DNA of 39,601 nt. It comes from Candidatus Neptunochlamydia vexilliferae (lineage in GTDB: Bacteria; Chlamydiota; Chlamydiia; Chlamydiales; Simkaniaceae). The stretch lies in assembly GCF_015356785.1 (NCBI RefSeq), contig NZ_JAAEJV010000017.1, positions 1 to 39,601 of the forward strand. Reading direction: 5' to 3'. Both the position numbers and the translations under genes were made by a program. The notes under the pieces were generated by a model. That model was not told the origin of the DNA. It did no database searches and was given only the letters and a program-made list of their open reading frames with translations. Of the stretch, positions 1 through 8,400 are shown piece by piece (positions within the stretch are counted from its first letter, which is position 1; every line of letters begins with the position of its first letter).

Positions 1-190
1 CCAGAGAGGCCAGCCAACAAAGAAACCCACGATGAGGTGGATTTATCAACTCTTTGAGGGAGTTCATATTCTCTATAAAACAACCGATCAAGGGGTTGCC
101 GAAATGGTACTAAACCTCAATGCAGTGAGGATAACCATACTCAGCTTAATGGGACCGGTATACCAAAAAATATATGAGGATGCAGCATGA
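1..190 (+). pseudogene. 3' end of an IS1634/IS4-type transposase gene (cut by window edge)
   Basis: The frame starting at base 2 is open to a TGA at 188-190. It encodes a C-terminal segment with the motif PTMRWIYQLFEGVHILY followed by VLNLNAVRITILSLMGP. This is the pattern at the C-terminus of IS1634-family (DDE, IS4 superfamily) transposases, where an RWIFQ-F-GIH motif is followed by NL-x-R-x-IL-x-LG. Only about 62 residues are in the window, so I cannot tell whether the element is intact upstream. No terminal inverted repeat could be recognised in the following 170 bases. The family assignment rests on motif memory, not on a search. Confidence 0.7.
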
Positions 191-362
191 CTTGCGGAAC
201 ATGGGCTTGATGCTCTATTCTTAGCAATACTTGTCTACGGAGTGGCTCTAAAACCTCTTTACCTGCAGCGGTACAAGGCTTGACAAAAGGGGAAATTACA
301 CTCAAACAAGTTCGGTAATGGCAGGGTAGAAGGAAAGTATAAACCAGAAAAAGGATCAGCCC
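191..362. other. Non-coding stretch between transposase end and disrupted small gene
   Basis: No convincing reading frame is present. It probably holds the outer end of the insertion sequence whose transposase stops at 190, but I could not identify a terminal inverted repeat or target duplication. Confidence 0.3.
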
Positions 363-656
363 TCATTGGCTTTCTTTTGTTGGAAAAGGGGTGACCTTTC
401 TGGGAATAGCATAAGGAGCTGTTATTTTAATGGCAGTCAGTCAATTTTCAACCTTACCAACACGATCTCTGAGATGCTCAACTTTATCGTCAACTTTTGA
501 GAGCTTAAGATCAACCTCATTGCGAAAATCTCTCATGCTCCGATCTGCTTTATCAAGTCTTTTATCAAGCAATGTGTAAATCCATGCCAAGCTAAAAATA
601 ACTATCCCAATGAAGATCAACTGCCCCCAAGTAACTGTCACTGTTCCTGTTTCCAT
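363..656 (-). pseudogene. Small membrane/coiled-coil protein gene with an in-frame nonsense codon
   Basis: The minus frame from ATG at 656 encodes a short N-terminus, one hydrophobic segment (about residues 9-28) and a charged coiled coil ending DRVGKVEN, then a TGA at 441-443. Past that stop the same frame continues for 25 codons to a TGA at 363-365, encoding LTAIKITAPYAIPRKVTPF and a short tail. This matches the tail of the intact paralogue at 15291-15647 (KVEN-R-LTAIETTIAYIAPRKVIPF). The stop therefore sits where the paralogue has an arginine, consistent with a CGA to TGA change. A good ribosome site (AGGAGG, 4 bases before ATG) and an extended -10 remain, so a 71-residue truncated protein could still be made. 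The function of the family is unknown. Confidence 0.75.
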
Positions 657-674
657 AATACCTCCTGAATACTC

Positions 675-683
675 ATTATAGCA
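675..683 (-). promoter_or_regulatory. Extended -10 promoter of the disrupted small gene
   Basis: Read on the minus strand, TGCTATAAT lies 18 bases upstream of the ATG at 656, with AGGAGG between. It is a good extended -10 element for the main sigma factor. No clear -35 was seen. Confidence 0.5.
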
Positions 684-724
684 GTTTCCTCAACCCTTTT
701 CAGCATTAAAATTTAAATCATAAG

Positions 725-748
725 GGGTGCCTCCTATAGGAAGCACCC
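725..748 (-). terminator. Hairpin after the alpha/beta hydrolase gene
   Basis: GGGTGC and GCACCC arms enclose a 12-base interior that itself has a short complementary part. It lies just past the stop of the gene at 756-1541. The following bases on the minus strand are only moderately T-rich, so this is a probable, weak, intrinsic terminator. Confidence 0.45.
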
Positions 749-755
749 TGCTTAT

Positions 756-1541
756 TTAATGGCCGAGGATCTGGGAGACTTTGCCGAAGACAAAGTCAGA
801 GCCTGCGTAGTCGCTGTGGCGGTGGCCATCGGCGTTGATCTGGTAGACGTTAGGGGGTAAGTCCCGAGGGTTTTCCGCACCAAAACGGCCCAAAGCGGTA
901 TCAAAGTCAAGAAGGGGGAATCCCATCTTGAGAACCTGGTCGTCATCCGAATAGAAGACAAACATTTTTGAGCAGTTTAGTGGCGCATCTTCATAGTCTT
1001 CTCCATATTCAAGCTCTTCATTATCTACTGCAGGAGCAAGCAGGAATACATTGCGCAAAGAAAAATGATTCCGCTCTGTCATTGCCTCTAGTGTAAGACG
1101 GCAGCCCATACTATGAGCAAAGACATCCACATTTCTTCCCAAATGAGCAATCTCTCCAAGCAAGGAAGCTACACGGGAAGGAAGGTAGTTAACAGCACGG
1201 TTTCTAGCACTTAAATACTCAATAACCCGGTCCCCTCCAGGCCAAAAATAGCAAATAAAGGTGTCATAAAGGTGAGCGGACTTCTCTATGATTCTGGAAC
1301 AGTAGTTCATTGCTTTTTCAAACTCATTGTTGTAACCATGAATTAACACAGCAATATTTTTGCCTCGGGTGGCTTGAATCCACTGGTCTTGGGTAATGCC
1401 TTTCTTGAGGTCCTCTGTTATGACCGTTGAGGCGGACAAAGAATCGGGATCGGTAAACCCATGCCGATCACTTATATAGAGAACATCGGCAAAAAGAATA
1501 TGAGTAAAAGTAAGTAGTAAAAATAAACACAGTTTTTTCAT
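756..1541 (-). CDS. Secreted alpha/beta hydrolase (DUF900-like)
   Basis: The 261-residue product begins with a cleavable-looking signal peptide (MKK, hydrophobic core to about residue 17, then FAD). It has an alpha/beta-hydrolase layout: an oxyanion-loop motif LIHGYNN (66-72), a nucleophile elbow FAHSMGC with Ser144, a SDDD acidic cluster near 198-201 and a late DGHRH with candidate catalytic His240 or His242. This fits the DUF900 family of lipase/esterase-like proteins. The elbow is A-H-S-M-G instead of the usual G-H-S-x-G, which that family tolerates. The substrate is unknown. Export to periplasm or beyond is inferred from the signal peptide. The next gene upstream (1579-3243) is on the same strand with a 37-bp gap, so the two may be co-transcribed. 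Confidence 0.8.
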   Translation of the reverse strand: MKKLCLFLLLTFTHILFADVLYISDRHGFTDPDSLSASTVITEDLKKGITQDQWIQATRGKNIAVLIHGYNNEFEKAMNYCSRIIEKSAHLYDTFICYFWPGGDRVIEYLSARNRAVNYLPSRVASLLGEIAHLGRNVDVFAHSMGCRLTLEAMTERNHFSLRNVFLLAPAVDNEELEYGEDYEDAPLNCSKMFVFYSDDDQVLKMGFPLLDFDTALGRFGAENPRDLPPNVYQINADGHRHSDYAGSDFVFGKVSQILGH

Positions 1542-1578
1542 TAGTAACCTCCTGGTTAAAACTGAGTTCCATTCTATT

Positions 1579-3243
1579 TCAAGAAGATTTTTTTATCAAA
1601 TTTTTTTTACCTCTTTTGACCAAAGGTAGATTTCCTTTTTCTATTTCTTCTGTTTCAGCAACAAGAGAGGCAAGGTCAATCTTAAACCCTTCGATAAACT
1701 TATGCCCCCATCGCTTTTTTCGATTGCGAGAGGATTTCAGGTCAAGAACAGTCGTTTTTTTATCTTCAAAAAAAAGGACAATCCCTTGGGAAGAAAGTTT
1801 TTTTTCCCATAGCTTCTTAAATGACGCAACACTTGCCACCCCATCGAGATCTTCGAAAAGGGTTTTCCGGCAAAGTGAAAGGGTAAAGGGTTGCTTGCGC
1901 TCCATTAGTTGATAGGCATAAATCCCCTGATCGATAGGAATAAGGGAGCCCACCTCTTTTAAGGGATGGTAAAGGAGAAAATAGTCGCTATGGCTTTTTT
2001 CAAGGGCAGCGATGCAGTCATGAAATCCGATCTTTTCCTCAAAGAGGTGATGATCGGTTCCTATGACAACGTAAGGAGAGGCGTGGAGACGGCTTTCTAA
2101 GACCCCTTGCAAAAGGGAGCCACAGTCATTCCCGGGATAGTCACAGATATTGAGAAAGTGGGCGGTGGGAAATTCATTTTGGAGGTTGAGGTAGGCCCGC
2201 TGAAACTCTGAGCTCGTTGCTTCATAAAGAACATAGACAGCATTGATATCCTTTCCGTTGGAAAAAAGAGTCTCTAAGGAGGCATAGAGCTGTAAAGGGC
2301 TATCTTCTGAAAAGAGGATAAGGTCGGTTTGATACCGATGGGCCGAGAGCTCCTCATCCCTTAGCTGAAGCTGAGAAAGGTTCGAATAGGTTGGAAGGGT
2401 CCGGAGATGGGTTTCGATGGCTGCCACTTTTTCTAGGTGAAACTCATGGTCAGTTTTTTGGCCAACTTCATTGATGATATAACTCACCTCATCTATAAAA
2501 AGCGTGTGTTCAGCCCCCATTTCAAGAAGGGGAAGCTGGATGGCAAGGGGGGTACAGTCATCGATAAAGATCCCCTCATATAGCAGATCCTGAAGCTTGA
2601 TCTTTTCAAAAAACCCGGCGTAAAAAGTAACCAGCGGGGTTAAGAAACTCTCTTTGTTTTGCCGAAACTTTTTTTGGGTCCAGACCTTATCGGGGTGACT
2701 TTTCCCTCGAATGACCTGGTAATTAGGATGAGAAATCGCCCGCGAATAGGTCATCCAAACGTCAGGGTTGGCGTAGACACAGTTCAGGTGGTCGTAAACA
2801 TTTTCATGGGCTAGCCAATCTTTTCCCTCAATCAGCGCAATCACTTCATCCGAGTCACACGCTTGAATCACCTCATAGAGAATTTCAAGGCGGGGTTTAA
2901 AGTCTTTATTGTTTATAAACTCGACTTTTTCTCCTTTTTCTTGAGCAAAGGCCTCCGCCTGTTCTAAGACTAAGCCATTTGCAATATAAACAATCCGCTT
3001 GTTCAAATAGACTTGATCAAAAAGAGAAGCAAGGGTTCTCTTAACAAACTTATCCTCTCCAAAAACAATGGCGATAATCGACCGGTCCTTGCGCACGGGA
3101 TGGATGACTGCAAGCCCTTTTTGGATTTCACATTCACTCATAGTCTTCGGTAAGACCGAAACCAGCCCAAAGTGAGTTCTGAGGCCATAATAGGTCGATC
3201 CTAAGACCACAAAAAAGAATAATAAAGCTACGCTTTTTTTCAT
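1579..3243 (-). CDS. Membrane-anchored glycosyltransferase-like protein with two GT-A-like halves
   Basis: The 554-residue protein has an N-terminal membrane anchor (residues 4-20). Two regions then resemble family-2 (GT-A) nucleotide-sugar domains. The first runs from about residue 54 (IIAIVFGEDKFVKRTLASL) to the segment VIALIEGKDWLAHENVYDHL. The second begins near residue 308 (DLILFSEDSPLQLYASLETL) and reaches YVVIGTDHHLFEEKIGF. Acidic D-x-D-like positions are poor in both (GKDW, GTDHH), so activity is uncertain. The C-terminus is strongly basic. It probably faces the periplasm if the N-terminus is an uncleaved signal anchor. I do not recognise a named family. Confidence 0.55.
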   Translation of the reverse strand: MKKSVALLFFFVVLGSTYYGLRTHFGLVSVLPKTMSECEIQKGLAVIHPVRKDRSIIAIVFGEDKFVKRTLASLFDQVYLNKRIVYIANGLVLEQAEAFAQEKGEKVEFINNKDFKPRLEILYEVIQACDSDEVIALIEGKDWLAHENVYDHLNCVYANPDVWMTYSRAISHPNYQVIRGKSHPDKVWTQKKFRQNKESFLTPLVTFYAGFFEKIKLQDLLYEGIFIDDCTPLAIQLPLLEMGAEHTLFIDEVSYIINEVGQKTDHEFHLEKVAAIETHLRTLPTYSNLSQLQLRDEELSAHRYQTDLILFSEDSPLQLYASLETLFSNGKDINAVYVLYEATSSEFQRAYLNLQNEFPTAHFLNICDYPGNDCGSLLQGVLESRLHASPYVVIGTDHHLFEEKIGFHDCIAALEKSHSDYFLLYHPLKEVGSLIPIDQGIYAYQLMERKQPFTLSLCRKTLFEDLDGVASVASFKKLWEKKLSSQGIVLFFEDKKTTVLDLKSSRNRKKRWGHKFIEGFKIDLASLVAETEEIEKGNLPLVKRGKKNLIKKSS

Positions 3244-3270
3244 GCTTAACGCTCCGATTTAAAATTTGAC

Positions 3271-3298
3271 TGTATAATTTTGCCTCTCTTTTTTGCAA
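3271..3298 (-). promoter_or_regulatory. Putative promoter of the glycosyltransferase-like gene
   Basis: Read on the minus strand, TTGCAA (3293-3298), 16 bases, then TATACA (3271-3276), 27 bases before the ATG at 3243. This is a fair match to the primary sigma-factor consensus. The region lies between divergent genes, so it may also influence dnaA. Confidence 0.4.
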
Positions 3299-3472
3299 TA
3301 AAAACGTGTTTCGATTCTCTATTTTTTGTGGCTTAAAGTGTTAGAAAAAAAAGAACGAAAAGAGGAGATTTTTTGTTGCTGAAAGAGCGGGATAGTGGTA
3401 GTGTTACGGCGAAAAAAATCACCGCAGTTTCACTGTGGAAAGATTGTCAATAACTTTACTGGAAATGGGTAC

Positions 3473-4807
3473 ATGTCAGCACAAATTGCAGAAGATGTTT
3501 GGTCAAACTTTGTCTCCTTTATGGAAAATAGGTGCTCGCGCGCCGAGTTTGAAAATTGGATCGCCCCTATTGAGTATGTAGATGGATCCGATCCTGTTAC
3601 CCTCCAAGTTCCCAATGTTTTTGTTCAGCAATATCTTCTCGACAACTACAAAGAAACACTCAACAACTTCTTCCCCAAAGATAAAAAGGGGGAGCCGCTT
3701 ATCTCCTTTTTGATCAAAGAGCAGGAAAAGCAAAAAAAGAAAAATAGTCCCCCTCCCAAACCGAAAAAGAAGACCGATTTTGGGCAGGAGCTCTTCTTTA
3801 ACACCTCTTATACCTTTGAAAATTTTATCGAGGGCCCTTCCAACCAATTTATTAAGTCAGCAGCCCTTGGTGTTGCTTCCCGCCCTGGAAAATCGTACAA
3901 TCCCCTCTTCATCCATGGAGGTGTCGGACTCGGAAAAACGCACCTTTTACATGGGATTGGCCACTATGTGAAAAAGCACCACCCAAAGCTAAAAATTCAG
4001 TGCATCACCACCGAAGCTTTTATCAGCGACCTTGTCCACCATCTTCGAAACAAGTCGGTCGACAAGATGAAACGGTACTACCGGAACCTCGATATCCTCC
4101 TCGTCGACGATATCCAGTTTTTGCAAAATCGGCTCAACTTCGAAGAAGAGTTTTGCAATATGTTTGAAGCGCTGATCAACCAAAATAATCAGATTGTTGT
4201 CACCAGCGATAAACCTCCCGGACAACTCCAGCTTTCTGAGCGGATGGTCGCCCGGATGGAGTGGGGACTGGTTGCCCATATTGGAACACCTGACTTAGAA
4301 ACCCGCGTTGCGATTCTCCAATATAAGGCGGAACAAACGGGGCTCCACCTCCCTAGCAATATCGCCTTTTATATCGCCGAACACATCTATAACAATGTCC
4401 GCCAACTTGAAGGGGCGATCAACCGTCTTGGTGCCTACTGCCGCCTCATGAACCTCGCTGTTTCTAAAGAGGTCGTCGACTCGATCCTTAGCGAGATGTT
4501 TCAAGCTCCTGTCCGCTCTAAAATCTCGATCGATCGGATCCTCCATAGCGTTGCTTCGATGTTCAATGTGCGTGAAAGTGATCTCCGCGGCTCTTCCCGC
4601 ACTAAAGAGATTGCTTATCCTCGCCAAATCGCGATGTATCTTGCGAAAGAACTCCTTGGGGAATCACTTGTGAAAATTGCCTCCTCTTTCGGCGGCAAAA
4701 CCCACTCCACCCTCCTCCACGCCTGGAAGAAGATCTCTGCCCAGCTAGAAAAGGATGATGTCCTTAGGCGGCAGGTCCAAATGACCCGCCAAAATATCGA
4801 AGCCTAA
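3473..4807 (+). CDS. dnaA: Chromosomal replication initiator protein DnaA (chlamydial second type)
   Basis: DnaA binds DnaA boxes at oriC as an ATP-dependent AAA+ oligomer. The frame is open from 3395, but the family N-terminus begins at [13 protein letters not shown], so I take the ATG at 3473, preceded by GGAAA; that gives 444 residues. Visible parts are domain I (1-80), a short charged linker rich in Lys and Pro, Walker A GGVGLGKT (149-156), Walker B LLVDDI (209-214), and a C-terminal DNA-binding domain with the signature [15 protein letters not shown]. The canonical signature is DHTTVxHA, so the recognition helix is slightly divergent. In Chlamydia one of two dnaA genes lies upstream of the nqr genes; position here matches that copy. 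Its stop overlaps the convergent gene at 4804-5409 by 4 bp. Confidence 0.95.
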   Translation: MSAQIAEDVWSNFVSFMENRCSRAEFENWIAPIEYVDGSDPVTLQVPNVFVQQYLLDNYKETLNNFFPKDKKGEPLISFLIKEQEKQKKKNSPPPKPKKKTDFGQELFFNTSYTFENFIEGPSNQFIKSAALGVASRPGKSYNPLFIHGGVGLGKTHLLHGIGHYVKKHHPKLKIQCITTEAFISDLVHHLRNKSVDKMKRYYRNLDILLVDDIQFLQNRLNFEEEFCNMFEALINQNNQIVVTSDKPPGQLQLSERMVARMEWGLVAHIGTPDLETRVAILQYKAEQTGLHLPSNIAFYIAEHIYNNVRQLEGAINRLGAYCRLMNLAVSKEVVDSILSEMFQAPVRSKISIDRILHSVASMFNVRESDLRGSSRTKEIAYPRQIAMYLAKELLGESLVKIASSFGGKTHSTLLHAWKKISAQLEKDDVLRRQVQMTRQNIEA

Positions 4808-5409
4808 CGGCAATCTAAAAGAGCAAAAGAGTAAACCTTTTGAGGGAAAAAGGTGTAAAGCAAACGCCGCCCTTCTACTACCTCTTTAGCACTTCGTATC
4901 GCTCCATTTAAAAGGAGGACCTTCTTGTCTTGGATCCGCTCATGGGGAAGAGAAACGGGCCGCTCTAGGAACTTACCCACACTTTTTGCTAAGATAAAGA
5001 GAGGATCTTCCTTGGGAAAAGGGGGAGTGACCTGGGGAACGATCATATCGGGAAGAGGCCAAGAGGTGTGGACGAGCGCCATGACAATCAAGGAGGCAAG
5101 GGTTTTTGCCCGCTTTGTTTTGAGAAACTCTTGGTAGAGGGGAAGGATCGGGCCATAGGGCTCAAAAAGGGAGCGATGAGGACGGAGGGGTGTGGGCTTT
5201 TTCGCGCAGGGTTTACAAGGAGAGGGTCCCCAGCAGATGGGACACCGGCTTTTAGGGTCGATCGGCTCGATTTGCTCAAAGCAGGAGGAGCAAAGGAGGT
5301 GGTGGGGCTTTGCAACTGTCCCTTCACAATGGAGACAATAGGAGGGATAAAAGAAGTGAGTAATAGACTTAACGGAGTTTATACTTAGGGCTTTCAAAGG
5401 TGCCACCAA
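4804..5409 (-). CDS. ComF-family phosphoribosyltransferase-like protein with degenerate PRPP loop
   Basis: The 201-residue product has the ComF layout: an N-terminal zinc-binding part with CLHC, CSSC, CPIC and CKPC pairs (about residues 25-70), a linker and a short phosphoribosyltransferase-like domain. Family members usually have a VDD-x-x-TTGAT loop that binds PRPP. Here the equivalent is [15 protein letters not shown], lacking the acidic pair and the TTG. The enzyme activity is therefore doubtful. ComF proteins are tied to DNA uptake and to helicase work in other bacteria; no role is established here. The ATG at 5409 overlaps the end of the upstream AsmA-like gene by 41 bp, indicating translational coupling. 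Confidence 0.7.
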   Translation of the reverse strand: MVAPLKALSINSVKSITHFFYPSYCLHCEGTVAKPHHLLCSSCFEQIEPIDPKSRCPICWGPSPCKPCAKKPTPLRPHRSLFEPYGPILPLYQEFLKTKRAKTLASLIVMALVHTSWPLPDMIVPQVTPPFPKEDPLFILAKSVGKFLERPVSLPHERIQDKKVLLLNGAIRSAKEVVEGRRLLYTFFPQKVYSFALLDCR

Positions 5410-8400
5410 TGGAAAGGGTAAAAGGCTCGGTCACCTTCAAGAGAACATACTGCCTCATCTTGATACTCACATTGATGTTTCCATCAAAGTCAATATAAGA
5501 TTGGTGAGTGGGAGAGAGGAAGAATTTTGACCGCTTCCCTTCGCTATAACTTTCCCGAAGCTCGGTGAGATAGATCTTCCCATCCATCATCATATACTTT
5601 AGGGAACCGCGTACAGGAACAAGAAGACCCATATCCAACCCTAAACGCCCCAGGATTTCAAAGGGAATATCGAAGAAATTGTAGTCCCTTTTAAAGGTGT
5701 TGATAAAGTTGAGGTTTCCTTTACCGGCAAAGCTTGCCGGGTCACCGAGATAGCCACGGATGCTATGCCCCTCCAACTTTTGAACAGTCAGCGGTTTGAT
5801 CCGCGCTGGATATTTTCCAATCTTTTTCAAACGGCTAGGACGAAAATCGGTGATCGTCAGTTTAGGAATCTGAAGTTCCCACCGCTTATCCTCTTCTTGG
5901 GTCAGGTCGATCGACTCCATCGAGAAAAGACCTGAAGCATCGCTGATATTAAAGTGACTGAGCTCGATATGGCCCGAGCGGATCGCAATTTCACTCATCA
6001 ACGTTTCCATTACCGATCCCATTAACTGAAACCGTTTCCCCTTAAGATAGCCGGTAAAATGGCTCTTTTCGGGATGCTTCTTGGGGATGACAACATCCCC
6101 GCTGAGCTCATATCCCTTTCCAATCTCAAATTCTTCAATGGTTTTTTGAACATTTTCAGGAAGGAGCTTTGCTAAGTGGGGCACATTGACCTTTAGCTGC
6201 CCTTTCAGAACCATCTGATCTAAAGTCGATGCCTTCGGATTGTGGTGGAAAGAAAGATCGAGGCCACACACTTCCCCCTCAATATTTTGGATAAAAAACC
6301 CTTCGTTTTGATTCCAGCGGGTTTGGATCACAAGAGGGGCACTTCCTTCCTCTTGCAACTCAATACGGGAAGAGAGGTGGGGGGATAGGTGGAGCTTTCC
6401 TTTGAGTGCAAAGGGAATCTCATTAAACTGTGAGTTTAAACCGAGTTGAAGAGCCCCTTCTTTAAAACCGAAGGAGACATTGCTAAGATGCCACGCCTTA
6501 TCTCCGATCCAATAGTACCCATCCTTTAACGTCCCTTCAGCAAAAGGTTCTTTCCCTAAAGCAAAATTAAATGATGCCTCCACCTGATTGTCCCATCTTA
6601 ACGGGGTATCAAACAGGATGAGGCGCTCTTCCTCATAGCTGAGGTGGGGAAGTGCATGGGTTTGCCCTAAGAAATGGACCATTTCAGGGGGGGCGATGAC
6701 TGTTGCCCCCTTTCCAGAAAGTTCCCCATTGCGATAGGCAAGGGCATCGAAATGACACTTTGCCCAAAGCTGATTCGAGCGGGGGTGGAGAAAGTTAAAG
6801 TCAGCGCCACTTAAGGAAAAGCCAGAAGAGGCATCAAAAGAGAGGTGGAGCACTTCAGGACTCTCAATATGGAGCTTTCCTTTTCCAAAATCCTTTCCCA
6901 CCACCTTAAGTTGTGAGTCAAAGGTCCACCCTCGGAGCCCTTTCGAAAAGTCAAAGACCACTTCCCCTGCTGCAAAAAAGGTCCCTGATAAATAGCTCCA
7001 ATCAAAGTCCGTATGAGGGAAAAGGGCGGAAACCTCTTCCATATCGATCCCCATTTGCTTTAAGGGGAGCTTAAAATACTTCCCCTCTTCATCAAAATAG
7101 GCAGACTCCCCCTTCAGGAAACTATTTTCCCACGTCATCTCGAGCTCTGGAAGGTGCCACCGCTTTTCCTCTTTTTCCATTTGGGCAAGGATCTTCAGCG
7201 ACCCTACCTCAAACTGTCTTAAGTCGAATCGGTCTTTTTCCCTTGCCCCATCGATGGCTAGATGGTCGAGGTCGATCGGCCCCATTTTCAAGCGAGAGCT
7301 TTCGACATTAAAGGAAAAGGTCTCCCCTTCTCTATCATATAAGAACTGGGCTGACATCTCCCCTTCCACATGGGGACCTCGCATCTCATGGAGCCCTTTT
7401 ACCTTGAGGATCCCCGCTGAATTTAAAAAGTCTAAGTGGTGAACAAGGTCAAGCGCGGAGAGAGTCGTTGAAATATCGGCGCGAGAAAGGGTTGCCCCTT
7501 CTTCAAAGGTGAGCCGCTTGACATCAACCTGCGCCCCAAAAAGGCGGGTCTTATCAAAATCAAAGCTTAAGCAAAACTCCTTCTCTTCTTTTTCTCCCCT
7601 CCCGACAATGCGGCAAATCTCATGGGTAGGCGCCTCTAGACGGAAATCGTAGTTTAACACCCCCTTGATGGCGTCAAGCTCCAAAAGGGGAACGTTAAGC
7701 TGGTATTTCCTAGGGGCTTCTCCCGCTGTTAAGGTCAGGTTTCCTTCCACCTCTTTAATTTTAAAAAGCTCGTCTTCAGCTGAATAGTATAAGTCCCCTG
7801 CTAAATGTTCAAAGCCCAGTGTGGGTGAAAAGGGATAAGTTCCCTCTCCTAAATGAAGAGCAATTCTCCACTCGAGGAGCTCTTCGACATCTCCCACGTA
7901 GGCAGCTAAGTGCATCTCTCCAGGACCACTCGTAATCTTCCCTTTTAAGGGAAGATCGAGCCCATTAAAGGTTTCAAAATGACTTAAAAAGGTAAGGACA
8001 TCTTCGGCCTCTCCATCAATGGCATAGGTATTGATTTTGAGAAGGTTCCGGTCATCAAAAGAGAAGTCGAGAGTAATTTCTGCTTGGAAGTGGACCCCAT
8101 CTCCAAATGCATCGACATTTTGGAAAAGAAACTCGGTCCCTTCAAGATCAACTTCTGAGGTGAATGACTCCAATTCGAGACCAAAAGAGTGTTCCTTTAA
8201 GCGGACCCCTTGTAGGGGAATTTTCCCCCGCCATGCCCCTTCTTGAAAGTCAAAAAAGAAGGTGCAGTTCGCCACTTTTGTCGTAGACTGAGGAATAATA
8301 TCTACACTTTCAGAGCGGTAGGTCAGATGAGTAGGGTCGAGGCTAAACTCAATCGCCCGACTATTAAACGTCCCCTCGATGTCTAATTTTCCCTCACCTC

